Source: Saprospiraceae bacterium | GTDB lineage: Bacteria > Bacteroidota > Bacteroidia > Chitinophagales > Saprospiraceae | DNA: 64,000 nucleotides | Direction of reading: 5' to 3' | Assembly: GCA_019187365.1 (NCBI GenBank) | Contig: JABARE010000001.1 | Location: 124,001-188,000, forward strand | Part shown: positions 34,708 through 44,256 of the stretch, piece by piece | Position numbering within the stretch: position 1 is the stretch's first letter | How the letters are laid out: each line of letters opens with the position of its first letter | Made by a program: the position numbers and the translations under genes | The notes under the pieces: generated by a model | Database searches by the model: none | The model's input: the letters and a program-made list of their open reading frames with translations, nothing else | What the model was told of the DNA's origin: nothing

Positions 34708-35799
34708 ATGGGCTTACAATGTGGGATCGTCGGATTGCCTAACGTAGGAAAGTCGACTTTGTTCAATGCTTTGACTTCGGCAGGTGCGCTGGCAGCAAAT
34801 TATCCTTTCGCAACAAAAGATCCCAATATCGGCGTGATTACCGTCCAGGATCCACGCCTCTTAAAACTTGCGGAGCTGGTGCATCCGCAGCGCACGGTGC
34901 CGACAACGGTTGATATCGTCGATATTGCCGGATTGATCCGGGGCGCTTCCAAGGGAGAGGGTTTAGGAAATCAGTTTCTCGCCAACATAAGGGAAGTTGA
35001 TGCAATCCTGCACGTGGTCAGGGCATTTGACAACGACAACGTCGTGCACGTCGACGGCAAGGTAGATCCGGTTCGCGATAAAGAAATTGTCGATACAGAA
35101 CTCATCTTGAAGGACCTGGAAACCCTCGAAAGGCGAATGGACCGGCTTCGCAAACAATCCAAAAGCGGAGACAAGGAAGTTTTGCGCGAATTGTCGGCGT
35201 TGGAGGCAATTTATAAGCATCTCGAGTCTGGCAAACCCGCGAGATCTTTCTCTGGAGAGGGTGGCGAATTGGCCATCGCCAACGCCCAGCTGCTCACCGG
35301 GAAGCCTGTGCTCTACATCTGCAACGTCGATGAGGCGGCCATTCATACCGGAAACGCCCATACAGCAGCATTTCAAGCGGCAATTGATGAGGAAAAGGGA
35401 ACAATGCTGCTGATCTGTGCTGGCATTGAAGCTGAAATCTCGGAGTTGCCTGAAAGCGAACGCACAGCATTTTTTGAGGCCATGGGTCTTGACGAGCCGG
35501 GAACTCATAAAATTACCCGTGCGGCCTACGACCTTCTACAGTTGATCACCTACTTCACAGCGGGCGAAAAGGAAGTGAGGGCCTGGACCGTTTTGCGTGG
35601 TGCGAAAGCTCCTCAGGCGGCTGGCGTGATCCACTCCGATTTTGAAAAGGGTTTTATCCGGGCCGAGGTGATAAAATACAACGACTTTACCCAGTTGGGA
35701 TCCGAAGCGGCTGCAAGGGCTGCCGGAAAATTATCTACAGAAGGAAAGGATTACGTCGTGCAAGATGGGGACGTCATGCATTTTCTTTTTAACGTCTGA
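34708..35799 (+). CDS. ychF: Redox-regulated ATPase YchF
   Basis: OBG-family P-loop protein that hydrolyses ATP and associates with ribosomes. G1 GLPNVGKSTLFN (9-20), NYPFATKDPNIG, DIAGLIRGASKGEGLGNQFLANIREVDAI, and NVDE in place of NKxD at G4, the change that gives ATP specificity. The C-terminal TGS domain has TYFTAGEKEVRAWTVLRGAKAPQAAGVIHSDFEKGFI. 363 residues. A promoter-like TATTTTTG lies at 34680-34687, 20 nt before the ATG. Confidence 0.97.
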   Translation: MGLQCGIVGLPNVGKSTLFNALTSAGALAANYPFATKDPNIGVITVQDPRLLKLAELVHPQRTVPTTVDIVDIAGLIRGASKGEGLGNQFLANIREVDAILHVVRAFDNDNVVHVDGKVDPVRDKEIVDTELILKDLETLERRMDRLRKQSKSGDKEVLRELSALEAIYKHLESGKPARSFSGEGGELAIANAQLLTGKPVLYICNVDEAAIHTGNAHTAAFQAAIDEEKGTMLLICAGIEAEISELPESERTAFFEAMGLDEPGTHKITRAAYDLLQLITYFTAGEKEVRAWTVLRGAKAPQAAGVIHSDFEKGFIRAEVIKYNDFTQLGSEAAARAAGKLSTEGKDYVVQDGDVMHFLFNV

Positions 35800-35811
35800 C
35801 GCTCTGTTTCG

Positions 35812-36711
35812 TTAGTTATTATTTTTTGCTTTGCGCACAATATAGATCTGGCTGCTGTATATGGGCGTAGCGCTCAAAAATGCAAAGATATTTGAAATGA
35901 GACCCCGCATAAAGCCGCGCAGTACTGGTAATGACCTCTTTCTGTTCCGTTCGCTGAGCATAGAAACGTAGAATGCATCGAAATACATGGGGAGGACCTT
36001 AATAATTTCAAAATGGGTGTCCTTCATCAACTTTTCAAACGCGTCGGGCGTAAAATGGAACAAGTGGCGCGGAACGTCGTAGCCTGCCCAGGCACTGGCA
36101 TAATAGAGGGCATCATGCGATGCGGGATTCGGCAAGGCGACCAGGACAAGTCCATCGTCTTTTAACAGCTGACTCACCTGTTCCATCCTTTTTCGGGGTT
36201 CTGGTACATGCTCCAGAACGTGCCACATTGAAATGATGTCGAATGTTTTGCGATCGTATTTTGCCAAAGAGACTTCATCTTCAACATCAATTCCAAACTG
36301 TACCCTGGATGCTTCGCGGGTCCTTGAATCGGGTTCCATCCCTGTTACCTCATAGCCGGATTTCTTGCAGGCATTGAGAAAGTGACCTGCTCCGCTACCG
36401 ATATCGAGCAGGCGACCTGTCCTTTTGTGTTTGCGGATGATTCTGACCTTGCTGCGTAAAGTAAACGCTCTGACGAGTTTGTACAGCTTATTAATGAGCC
36501 CTTTTGAAGTATTGCTATGGGAAATGTACTGCCCAGATGCATAAAAGCCTGAAAGCGCATTGTCATCGGGACGTGGGTTCGTGATAATGAGTGCACAGTG
36601 AGCGCATCGTTCCAGGGTGAATGCCAAGCCGCTATGGGTGTGATCAGTACAGTCAAATAGTTTAACAAAGCGCTCTCCATTGCATATGGGGCAATTGGTT
36701 AAAGTAAACAT
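35812..36711 (-). CDS. Class I SAM-dependent methyltransferase with N-terminal zinc ribbon
   Basis: Protein of 299 residues. Zinc-ribbon cysteines CPIC and CAHC lie at the N-terminus, then FYASGQYISH, then a Methyltransf_23 type core: GRLLDIGSGAGHFLNAC (motif I), VTGMEPD (motif II), FDIISMWHVLEHVPEP (motif III-IV) and LVLVALPNPASHDALYYASAWAGYDVPRHLFHF. The last part has two hydrophobic segments. This architecture is common in surface-polysaccharide loci. Substrate unknown. No sugar gene is near. Confidence 0.85.
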   Translation of the reverse strand: MFTLTNCPICNGERFVKLFDCTDHTHSGLAFTLERCAHCALIITNPRPDDNALSGFYASGQYISHSNTSKGLINKLYKLVRAFTLRSKVRIIRKHKRTGRLLDIGSGAGHFLNACKKSGYEVTGMEPDSRTREASRVQFGIDVEDEVSLAKYDRKTFDIISMWHVLEHVPEPRKRMEQVSQLLKDDGLVLVALPNPASHDALYYASAWAGYDVPRHLFHFTPDAFEKLMKDTHFEIIKVLPMYFDAFYVSMLSERNRKRSLPVLRGFMRGLISNIFAFLSATPIYSSQIYIVRKAKNNN

Positions 36712-36795
36712 AGGAGGAAAATAATTACGAATGCAAAAATAGGATGACGGGTCCTTGAGTAAAATATTTGAAGAGGATGTATTCCTTCCACTGAG

Positions 36796-36811
36796 CCCTA
36801 TTTCAATAGGG
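36796..36811 (-). terminator. Short hairpin across the stop codon of the first adhesin gene
   Basis: CCCTAT-TTCA-ATAGGG (6-bp stem, 4-nt loop) spans the TAG stop of the adhesin gene at 36798-36800. No T tract follows, so it is a weak terminator or mRNA 3'-end structure at best. Confidence 0.3.
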
Positions 36812-39800
36812 TGATGTTGCCGATCTTAACGTGTTGTTCCTGCTCAAGGCAACTGAATTTTAGTAAGTAGCCGAAGACATCGGGCGATAACTTTTTGTTT
36901 TTGAAAGTTCCATCCCAGCAGAAGGTGGGATCTGTTGTTGTGAAAACCTGCTCGCCCCACCGCGAGTGAATGATCAGCTCCACTCTGGCCAGCGTACCTG
37001 CGCGGGAGCGTATGCATAACTCGTCATTTTTGGAATCCCCATTGGGGGAAAAGGCATTTGGCAGGAATACTGCGTCCGGGCATGTTTGAACAGACACCTG
37101 GCCATCAGCCGTTGCGGTACAACCGTTTTCATCCGTTACGGTTACGGTATAGCGGGTTGTTTTTAATGGGCGTGCAATGGGATTGTATATGGTGTCATTG
37201 TTGAGGCTCCCATCCTTTGGCTCCCAGTTATAATGCCATCCGGGTTTGTAGGTCGCAGTAAGTTGTGTTTCCTGCCCAACGACCACTATATCAGGATCAA
37301 CAGAGACCTGTAATTCCGATGCCGGGTCACTCAACTCTACGGTATGATAAAAAGTCCAGACACAGCCCTCTGCATTGGCAATCGTTACAGAGAATCGAGT
37401 TTCGCCTGATATAATTGCCAATATGGTGCTGTCGTGCAGGTCGCCCAGAATGATTGCACCGGGCTGCCATTCGTAGGTATAACTTCCATACGGCTCGGTC
37501 TGAGCTGCGAGACGCACCGTATCACCCAGGCACACGACATCAGGTCCGGTGATCGAGCCCTTTAGCTCGTAGAGCTCGATGTGCATGGTGTCAGAGGCGG
37601 AACATCCGTAAGCATCGTACACTTTTAATATATATTCTCCTGATGCTTCAATATCAATTTTAAGGACGGGCCCATCAGCAAGAAGCTTTCCTTCCAGGGT
37701 GCACCAACTGTACTTGACATCAGGAGGATGGGCAATGCCCGTAATTTGCAAGCTTCCCTTAGCACACAATATGGTATCCCTGCCGGCATTGGCAAAAAGG
37801 GCCGGAGCCACCAACACGTATACACTGTCCATTGCCGCACAGGAGTCTGGATAATCCGGATCTCGTACTGTAACATAATACCAGCGGCTGATGTCCGTAT
37901 TACAAAGTGGGTTGTGTGAATGCACATCGCTGAGTCCTTCAGGAGGGCTCCACGTATACAGCAGTTTCGGATTTCCACCCGGGTTTAGCGCAACGGTGTC
38001 TCCCGGGCAAAGGAATAAACTGTCGCTTAATTGAATTTTCAAATCGACAACGATGACCACTTGTTCCGCAAATCGCTGGCATATCGTGTCAGATTTCACC
38101 CGGATGGTGTATTTTCCTGGTTTCAAATACAAATATTTCCCGGATTGGCTCGTCGAACTACCAACCCCATCGCCGAAATCCCAAAGAATTCTGCCAAGGG
38201 CATTTGTGCTGTACCCTACTTCAAGCGAACCGCATTCGTTCGCGATTTTAATTTCGGGTATAGGATGATCGATGGATACCAATTTTATGCTGTCGGTAAT
38301 TGAGCAGTTATTTTCATCCCAGGCTGTAAAGACCAACCAATAAACTCCGGCATGAACGGGGTATGCCCAAATGGCTTTCTGGTTCTTGTCGCCGTGAAGG
38401 ATTGGATGGTCGTTCCACCTGATGCGGACGGAATCATTTGGTGAAGCAGTCTGAACGGTAATTTGAACGCTGTCGCCTGCACACAAAGAATACTCTTTTT
38501 GAAATTTCAACTCAACTTTCCTGTATTTGACTAGGATGGAAGCTGTATCCTGACATTCCGTACTGTCTCCAGCCATCACATAAAAGCGTGTATTTTCGCT
38601 GATCCGGGTTGAAAACACGGAATCAGATGATAGAATATTATGGAAGTCTGGGGCTTTGGACCATTTAAAAATATTTGTGGAATCAGAAGAAGCTCTAAGG
38701 GTAACATATCCATCACAACTCACGCTATCTCCCGTTAAAAGGAGATTCACGTTGTTTCGAACCACCACGAGAATTGCTGCCTCAAGACTGCAAGGCCCTT
38801 CGCTGATTGTAACGCGGTAAGTCGTCGTTTTCGATGGTCGCGCCAGAGGATTAGAAGGGTCACTCAGATCCAGCCCTTCGGTTGGCTGCCAGTTATAGCT
38901 TAAACCGGGTTTCGAGGATTTGACCAGACGCACGGAATCGCCTATGCACAGTTGATGCTCATCGCCGTTAAACTCTATGTCTATCAGCGGGATTTCTAAC
39001 GAACGTTTAATACTGTCCGCACATCCAAATTCATCTTTTATTCTTAAAAATATTTCGTATTTTCCACGTTCCTTGAAGAATAAGGTGGTGTCGCCGCCAG
39101 TAATTTGAATCGTACCTTGGGGGGCTGAGACCGTCCACCAGTGTTCCAATATTGAATACCTTGCAGAAGATAAATCTTCCAGTTTAAGTGATGCCACAGA
39201 ATCGCAGGATACTTCAAATTTGAAATTCGCATCGAGTTGTGGGTCTATGACGGTGACATTTAAGAAGGCTGTATCAATACACGATAAGTTTTTAACGATG
39301 AGGGCCACCTGGTAAGTCCCCGGCTTGGAGTAGATAAATGCAGGATCTCTCATCTGTGAGCGTAGCGAGCGATCGTTGATCCAGTCAAAATACCATAAGT
39401 ATTCTGAGCCACCCATGCTTTCATTGCGAAATGCAATGCTCAGTCCGTCGCAAAGGTCCGAGGAGAGGGTAAACGCGGCAGTTGGCATGGTGCCGCATGC
39501 GACTACATTGATCTCAAAGTCCCTGTACACAGTTGAGAGCAGTTTCCCTCCCCGGTAATCTGAAACACAGATGCCTACCAGGTATTGACCGGGCGTGTTG
39601 GGCATAAGCTGTATGAGGCCTGAAACTGGATCGATCGCGAGAAGGCTGCCGTTTAAGTTTCCCAAACCATTTCCCGTTTTCCATAACAATTGCGTGTAAG
39701 GTGGCGTGTCCGGTCGTCCTGCTGGGTCGTCAAATGTTTTGCCCTGATACGGCGTGTAAAGGGAGTACACAAGGGAATCACCAGAACCGTCGGGGTCTGT

Positions 39801-40412
39801 GGCGGCATGGCCAAAGGTGAAAGGTGCTCCGAGGCATGTATAAATGGGGGGGAAGTCTCCAAACTGAGGCGAATTGTTGGCAAGCGGAGTAACGTTTGCT
39901 ATGAGCGTCATGCCGGTCTGGGCAGGTTGTTCGATGTTATCCAGCGTTTTGTTGCGGCAACAACGCTGGTAAACGAGGAGGTATCCTCGCTCGTCGAACG
40001 GGATGAAAACGGTATCGATGTAGGTGCTTTGGTGTACACAAACCGGAGTGTATCCGGAGGGGCATATTGTATCTATGCGCTCGAAGAGCGTGTCGTCATT
40101 CATGCGTTGAAACCGAAAGGTGCCGTCATTTCCGACGCGAAAGGCCTTTTCCTTGTCCTCGTCGTTGTAAAATACTCCAATGATGGCCGGATTGTCGAAG
40201 GGAACGGTGTCAGAGCCATGGATGCAGTCTCTTCTTACCACGAGTTTGATTTCGTAGCGGTTGTTTCCGAGGTAGCGGTAAGTAAGTTGGCCACCGACGA
40301 TGTGCGAGGCGAGGATATCCGTGAATGCAGACAGGATGATTGTCAGAGCAAGAATGGTTCTCAACACTATGATGCGTCCGAACGACGGATTATTCTTGTA
40401 CCAATATGGCAT
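36798..40412 (-). CDS. PKD-repeat surface protein with T9SS type B sorting domain (copy 1)
   Basis: About 1,204 residues. Signal peptide (LRTILALTIILSAFTDILA) then the conserved block SHIVGGQLTYRYLG, VVRRDCIHGS and LVYQRCCRNKTLDNI. Residues about 190-320 form a cadherin/Ig-like block (FGHAATDPDGSGDSLVYSLY). Several PKD-like domains (YLWYFDWI, ILWDFGDGVG) and MUC/Ig-like repeats (YNWQPTEGLDLSDPSNPLA, YTWSPPEGLSDVHSHNPL) follow. The end is a gliding-motility-associated type B CTD: FLPNAFSPNGDSKND, IHSRWGEQVF, CWDGTFKNK, GYLLKFSC. ATG 40412 (MPYWYK) is chosen because copy 2 starts MLTWYK; ATG 40424 overlaps the upstream stop (TAATG). It is the last gene of the porP-porE-adhesin unit. Confidence 0.9.
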   Translation of the reverse strand: MPYWYKNNPSFGRIIVLRTILALTIILSAFTDILASHIVGGQLTYRYLGNNRYEIKLVVRRDCIHGSDTVPFDNPAIIGVFYNDEDKEKAFRVGNDGTFRFQRMNDDTLFERIDTICPSGYTPVCVHQSTYIDTVFIPFDERGYLLVYQRCCRNKTLDNIEQPAQTGMTLIANVTPLANNSPQFGDFPPIYTCLGAPFTFGHAATDPDGSGDSLVYSLYTPYQGKTFDDPAGRPDTPPYTQLLWKTGNGLGNLNGSLLAIDPVSGLIQLMPNTPGQYLVGICVSDYRGGKLLSTVYRDFEINVVACGTMPTAAFTLSSDLCDGLSIAFRNESMGGSEYLWYFDWINDRSLRSQMRDPAFIYSKPGTYQVALIVKNLSCIDTAFLNVTVIDPQLDANFKFEVSCDSVASLKLEDLSSARYSILEHWWTVSAPQGTIQITGGDTTLFFKERGKYEIFLRIKDEFGCADSIKRSLEIPLIDIEFNGDEHQLCIGDSVRLVKSSKPGLSYNWQPTEGLDLSDPSNPLARPSKTTTYRVTISEGPCSLEAAILVVVRNNVNLLLTGDSVSCDGYVTLRASSDSTNIFKWSKAPDFHNILSSDSVFSTRISENTRFYVMAGDSTECQDTASILVKYRKVELKFQKEYSLCAGDSVQITVQTASPNDSVRIRWNDHPILHGDKNQKAIWAYPVHAGVYWLVFTAWDENNCSITDSIKLVSIDHPIPEIKIANECGSLEVGYSTNALGRILWDFGDGVGSSTSQSGKYLYLKPGKYTIRVKSDTICQRFAEQVVIVVDLKIQLSDSLFLCPGDTVALNPGGNPKLLYTWSPPEGLSDVHSHNPLCNTDISRWYYVTVRDPDYPDSCAAMDSVYVLVAPALFANAGRDTILCAKGSLQITGIAHPPDVKYSWCTLEGKLLADGPVLKIDIEASGEYILKVYDAYGCSASDTMHIELYELKGSITGPDVVCLGDTVRLAAQTEPYGSYTYEWQPGAIILGDLHDSTILAIISGETRFSVTIANAEGCVWTFYHTVELSDPASELQVSVDPDIVVVGQETQLTATYKPGWHYNWEPKDGSLNNDTIYNPIARPLKTTRYTVTVTDENGCTATADGQVSVQTCPDAVFLPNAFSPNGDSKNDELCIRSRAGTLARVELIIHSRWGEQVFTTTDPTFCWDGTFKNKKLSPDVFGYLLKFSCLEQEQHVKIGNITLLK

Positions 40413-40423
40413 TCTACCCTGCA

Positions 40424-42844
40424 TTATTCCTGGATTTCGATGATCTCGACGCGACGTTCACGGGAAGCGCCGACCGTATACACCGAGCGAAGATCCTTTT
40501 TCTGGTCGCTGATGCCATCTGGGGCTTTGGTTTCTCCAAAAGGCTTTTCGCTGATCTTTAGCTTGCCCAGCCTGATGTACTTTCGGAGTGCACCGTTGCG
40601 ATATGCCAGAAATTCGCTGTAAACGCTGTGAATTCTCCTCTGCGATAAATTGTAGTTATACGTCGAATTAGCAAGAGGAGAAGCAAAGCCTTTTAGGAAG
40701 ATTTCGTAGTTTTTTCCTCGCCGTAGATCGGCCTCCAGTGCCACGAGGAATCGATCAAATTTTTGCTTTCCGGCACGAAGCTCAAATTCAAAAAAGTTTT
40801 GCATGGTGTCGCTCACCGGAAGGCTGTCGAATAATTCGAGCTCGTTGGAAATTGCAATAAACTTGCCTTTCCTTCGGAAATAGTTTGAGAAACTCATTCC
40901 GTAGCCAATGGTTGATACGGTGTCAAGGGTTCTCGGATTTGGCCGGTCATTGTCAAAATACAATGCGATCGGCAGCATGCTATACAATAAGTTAGGAAGA
41001 TACAGTTTCTTGTTTTGCGTCCCCTTAACCCCACAATCAATGGTAATGATGGTGTCAACTTTTCCGTAACCGGGTCTTTCAGCAGTAATTATATACTTGC
41101 GGCAGGGAACGATGTCTAGCCGTTTCGTACTGATGTCATGCGCCGAAAACAGAGTATCCAAACCTCCTTCCATGTCGCGCACCCTGATCTGGACACTGTC
41201 GAGAAGGGTCTGGGATTGTTTTCCGTAACTTACAATCTCGAGTGCGACATCTGCCGGTTTAAGGAATAATTTTTTAGTAATAGACTGGTATTGGCCGGGT
41301 TTGCCGGAATAAAAAGTTGCCGAATCTCCTGTGAATTCAGATTTAGAAGCCACGAGCTTATAATTTCGACCGTTGAGGATGTCGAAAGAATGATCAGTAC
41401 CATCCGTCAGCACTACAATTACAGGTAAACTCAGGGTATCGTCCAGATCAATCAGCGAAAGCGTGCAACCGCTCAGTGGCAATTGTGTGAAGTAATGAAG
41501 GGTCGAAACGTGTAACTTCAACAAGCTGGGGTATGCGTTTACTTTAAATATGTCGAGGCAGCAAGCCTCGGTGACGTCGTCGAGGAAAAGTGATCCGCTG
41601 CGATTGGATGCCAGGTGCCCTGTGGTGTCTGCGGCGGTCAACCCGTAGTAGAGCTCATCAAAACTGGTATTGACCGGTTGACCCATATTTACGGGCTTGG
41701 AGAAACCCGCTGCATGCTGGTATGCCGAGAACACATCGAATCCGCCAAATCCCAAGTGCCCTTTTGAGGAAAAAAAGAGTTTATTTGCAGCACCATGAAA
41801 ATAAGGAGTCATCTCGTCTGCTTCCGTATTGATCTGGGAGCAGTTTACCGGTTCTGAGAATTGCCCCACGGGATCAATTTCCGAATACCAGATATCAAAG
41901 CCTCCCCTGCCCCCTCTTCGGTTCGATGCAAAATATAGCCTGGCATTGGATCCCTGGCTGGCGGCAGCATAATTGGGTTGAGTCGTGCTCGCGCTATCCA
42001 GATTGATGGGAGCAGGCAATTTAACTCCGGAACCCCAGTGCCCGCTTGAATCTAAATGGCTCACGTAGATATCGCAGCGCTTGTCATAATCGTCTATGTC
42101 ATCGCACAAGGTATAGTAAACCACCCTGCCATCCGGACTGAACGAGGAATGTGCAGCGGAGCGGTTGACTTCGTTCAATGTATCCTTGAATAACCGGTCG
42201 GCGCTTAAGCTGGTGTCAGAAACGAGAATCGAAGCGAGATATCTTTTAGGAATGACAGGGTTGCGAACATTCTCAAAGCGAAGAGAAGAAAAATAGAGGC
42301 TGTCACCATGTATGGCGGGTGCAAAATCTGAAAATGAGGTATTGACCGGAAAGTCCAACCGGACGACCTTTTGGTTCGTGTCTTTTTCTGTGCTGTTGGC
42401 CAGTGCCCACTGCGCAGCGCGCAACTCCCTTTCCGCTTGCAGGGAATGTTGTAAGCTATCGGAGGAATAGCTCGTCAGGTACTGCTGGAATGCAATGATG
42501 GCGCGGGCGTAATCTCCCTGGACCCTGCGCATCTGCCCTAGATGAAATGCTGCATTTGGATAGATCTCGCGCGCATCTCCCGCAGTTACCTGTTCAAACA
42601 GATCACCTGCGATCCGGTAAGCGCCCAAGCCCATACCAGCCATGGCTGCTCTATAGACATAATCATAATTACCGGGCTCGAACTCCATTGCTTCGCGGTA
42701 CTTTGCATAAGCATCGTAGAAGTTTTTGCTATGCATGGATTTCTCAGCAACTTCCAGAATTGAACGAAGCGATTGTGCTTGTAAATAACTCGTGGAAAAG
42801 CCCATCGAAGCGACGATCCAACCGATCTGAATGATTTTCTTCAT
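40424..42844 (-). CDS. PorE-like TPR/PD40/OmpA-family protein (copy 1)
   Basis: Protein of 806 residues with a signal peptide (to about YLQAQ). Domain order: TPR-like helices (30-140), PD40/WD40-type propeller blades (160-430, with YFASNRRGGRGGFDIWYS, FFSSKGHLGFGGFDVF and HLASNRSGS), the motif ACCLDIFKV, a region of small beta domains (440-620) similar to carboxypeptidase-regulatory folds, and an OmpA-like C-terminus (690-806: LKGFASPLANSTYNYNLSQRR, RERRVEI). This is the PorE layout of the T9SS, but without an obvious lipobox. In the OmpA part the usual GHTD Asp is replaced (GFAS). It overlaps the adhesin start and lies 7 nt after porP. Confidence 0.86.
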   Translation of the reverse strand: MKKIIQIGWIVASMGFSTSYLQAQSLRSILEVAEKSMHSKNFYDAYAKYREAMEFEPGNYDYVYRAAMAGMGLGAYRIAGDLFEQVTAGDAREIYPNAAFHLGQMRRVQGDYARAIIAFQQYLTSYSSDSLQHSLQAERELRAAQWALANSTEKDTNQKVVRLDFPVNTSFSDFAPAIHGDSLYFSSLRFENVRNPVIPKRYLASILVSDTSLSADRLFKDTLNEVNRSAAHSSFSPDGRVVYYTLCDDIDDYDKRCDIYVSHLDSSGHWGSGVKLPAPINLDSASTTQPNYAAASQGSNARLYFASNRRGGRGGFDIWYSEIDPVGQFSEPVNCSQINTEADEMTPYFHGAANKLFFSSKGHLGFGGFDVFSAYQHAAGFSKPVNMGQPVNTSFDELYYGLTAADTTGHLASNRSGSLFLDDVTEACCLDIFKVNAYPSLLKLHVSTLHYFTQLPLSGCTLSLIDLDDTLSLPVIVVLTDGTDHSFDILNGRNYKLVASKSEFTGDSATFYSGKPGQYQSITKKLFLKPADVALEIVSYGKQSQTLLDSVQIRVRDMEGGLDTLFSAHDISTKRLDIVPCRKYIITAERPGYGKVDTIITIDCGVKGTQNKKLYLPNLLYSMLPIALYFDNDRPNPRTLDTVSTIGYGMSFSNYFRRKGKFIAISNELELFDSLPVSDTMQNFFEFELRAGKQKFDRFLVALEADLRRGKNYEIFLKGFASPLANSTYNYNLSQRRIHSVYSEFLAYRNGALRKYIRLGKLKISEKPFGETKAPDGISDQKKDLRSVYTVGASRERRVEIIEIQE

Positions 42845-42851
42845 CGTTCAA

Positions 42852-43877
42852 TTAGAAAACCGGGCAGGATTTGAGTTGTATAAGTGGACGCGATTTGGCG
42901 AAAACATGCGTCAGGCTGAATTCCGGACCTCCCCGGCCATCGACGGCTTGTTCAAAAGGCGAGTTGGTAATGTCGTAACTTACTCCTCCATACCATTCTT
43001 TGAATCTCACGCCGAGTTTGGGAATGATGGCATCGCCGTTTCGAAGCGAGCACCCAAGGTAAAGGTCAAGCTCCTTCCCCCTTTGCCGGTTGAGGTAAAT
43101 TCGCAGGTAGGCGCCGAAAAGCAACTCTTCAAAACTCAGCTGGCGCTGGTACAGACCGTGCGCCATGAGATCGAAAGACTCAGCGATTTGAATGCTTGGA
43201 AGCGCCTGGAACGAGAGGCGAACCGGGAGTCGGATGCTCAGAGACTGATCAAAAAACTGCTGGTTGGGCTGGTTGAGGTGGAAAGCGGCAACCCCAAGGT
43301 CTATGCGGGTGCGGTTGGACTTTTGCCACCGATACGTGAAGCCTGCACTGAGGTCGGGAAATAAGTTTGTGTTCTTTTCGAACAATTCTCCAGATGGAAG
43401 ACTCGGATCGAAAACGTTTCCGTTCCACTGTGCGTCCCAGGTGAGTTCGTCGGGTTTAAAACGGCGGTGAGCCAAAGCTGCCATGACTCCGGCAGAGACC
43501 AGGTTATGGGTGTTGACCGGATAGGCATATGAGACGGCCAGACCGAGTTGGGCCAAACCGAGTTTAGAATCTCCTGCCTGGTCGTAGGCAAATTGCAGGC
43601 CTGCGTTCCAAATTCCCTTTTGGGTCCATTTTTTAGGGTAAATCTTGTATTCAAACGACCCTGCAAGGGTCAGAAAGTTGCCGGCGTTGTTGGTAAACCA
43701 CTGCTTGCGGAAATTGAGATTGAGGCGCTGGTCACCTTTGAAAAGACCTGTAGTGGAAGGATTGTACAGCAAGGGCGCAGTGTAGAACTGGGAATGGTGA
43801 ATGTCCTGAGCCCCTGCCCTGAAGATGGCAAGTGCAAAAATCCCCACTACAGACAGAAACCCAATGCGTTTTGTCAT
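42852..43877 (-). CDS. PorP/SprF family T9SS outer-membrane protein (copy 1)
   Basis: Protein of 341 residues: signal peptide (to RAGA), then the PorP/SprF start QDIHHSQFYTAPLLYNPSTTGLF, the FRKQWFT segment, a run of barrel strands (GLAVSYAYPVN, LSAGFTYRWQ, LDLGVAAFHLNQPNQQFF, LPVRLSF) and the last strands LGVRFKEWYGGVSYDITNSPF. It ends in CPVF, as the second copy ends in CPLY. SprF is needed for export or attachment of SprB in F. johnsoniae and is encoded next to it; here the neighbour is the type B surface protein two genes on. Confidence 0.92.
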   Translation of the reverse strand: MTKRIGFLSVVGIFALAIFRAGAQDIHHSQFYTAPLLYNPSTTGLFKGDQRLNLNFRKQWFTNNAGNFLTLAGSFEYKIYPKKWTQKGIWNAGLQFAYDQAGDSKLGLAQLGLAVSYAYPVNTHNLVSAGVMAALAHRRFKPDELTWDAQWNGNVFDPSLPSGELFEKNTNLFPDLSAGFTYRWQKSNRTRIDLGVAAFHLNQPNQQFFDQSLSIRLPVRLSFQALPSIQIAESFDLMAHGLYQRQLSFEELLFGAYLRIYLNRQRGKELDLYLGCSLRNGDAIIPKLGVRFKEWYGGVSYDITNSPFEQAVDGRGGPEFSLTHVFAKSRPLIQLKSCPVF

Positions 43878-44256
43878 GCGATGTACTTTCCGATCTCAGC
43901 GCATAATGCCTTGTCTATCAATATTATACGCTTGAGTTAAAAATCAAGCTCGACGGTTACAACCGCCGGAATGCTCCGTCAGAACTTCACAAATATAACA
44001 CTTAACAATAATTAGTTCAACACTGAGCTAGGCTACCTCAAAAATCGTCATGTTGGTGCCAGAAAGAAAGGGGCTGCCACTCTTCATTCCTTATGGGTGG
44101 GCATGGAAGAATTTAGGAAATTAGGACGGGGCGTAGCGATGGAAGCTGTGTGGAGCAATAAATGACTGAACCGTAACAAAGTATTGCATAGCGAAATTCA
44201 TTGAGTGCAAAAGTCTTTGCGGTAAGAATGGCGCAAAGGAGCCATTCGAGGTGCCC
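43878..44256. other. 379-nt intergenic region between the two T9SS modules
   Basis: It holds the promoter of module 1 (at the left, before porP copy 1) and the 3' flank of module 2. The left half is AT-rich. No gene-like frame, tRNA or repeat was seen. An inverted repeat at 44226-44247 is described separately. Confidence 0.5.
44226..44247 (-). terminator. Candidate terminator hairpin after the second adhesin gene
   Basis: GAATGGC and GCCATTC (7-bp perfect stem, 8-nt loop), 10 nt after the stop of the adhesin gene on the minus strand. The following bases have no strong T tract, so efficiency is doubtful. Confidence 0.35.

Noticed and set aside
39690-40622. 310-codon open frame opposite the first adhesin gene and its upstream neighbour
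   Set aside because: It is antisense to two well-supported genes; composition is Arg/Val/Ser-rich with no domain or signal peptide.
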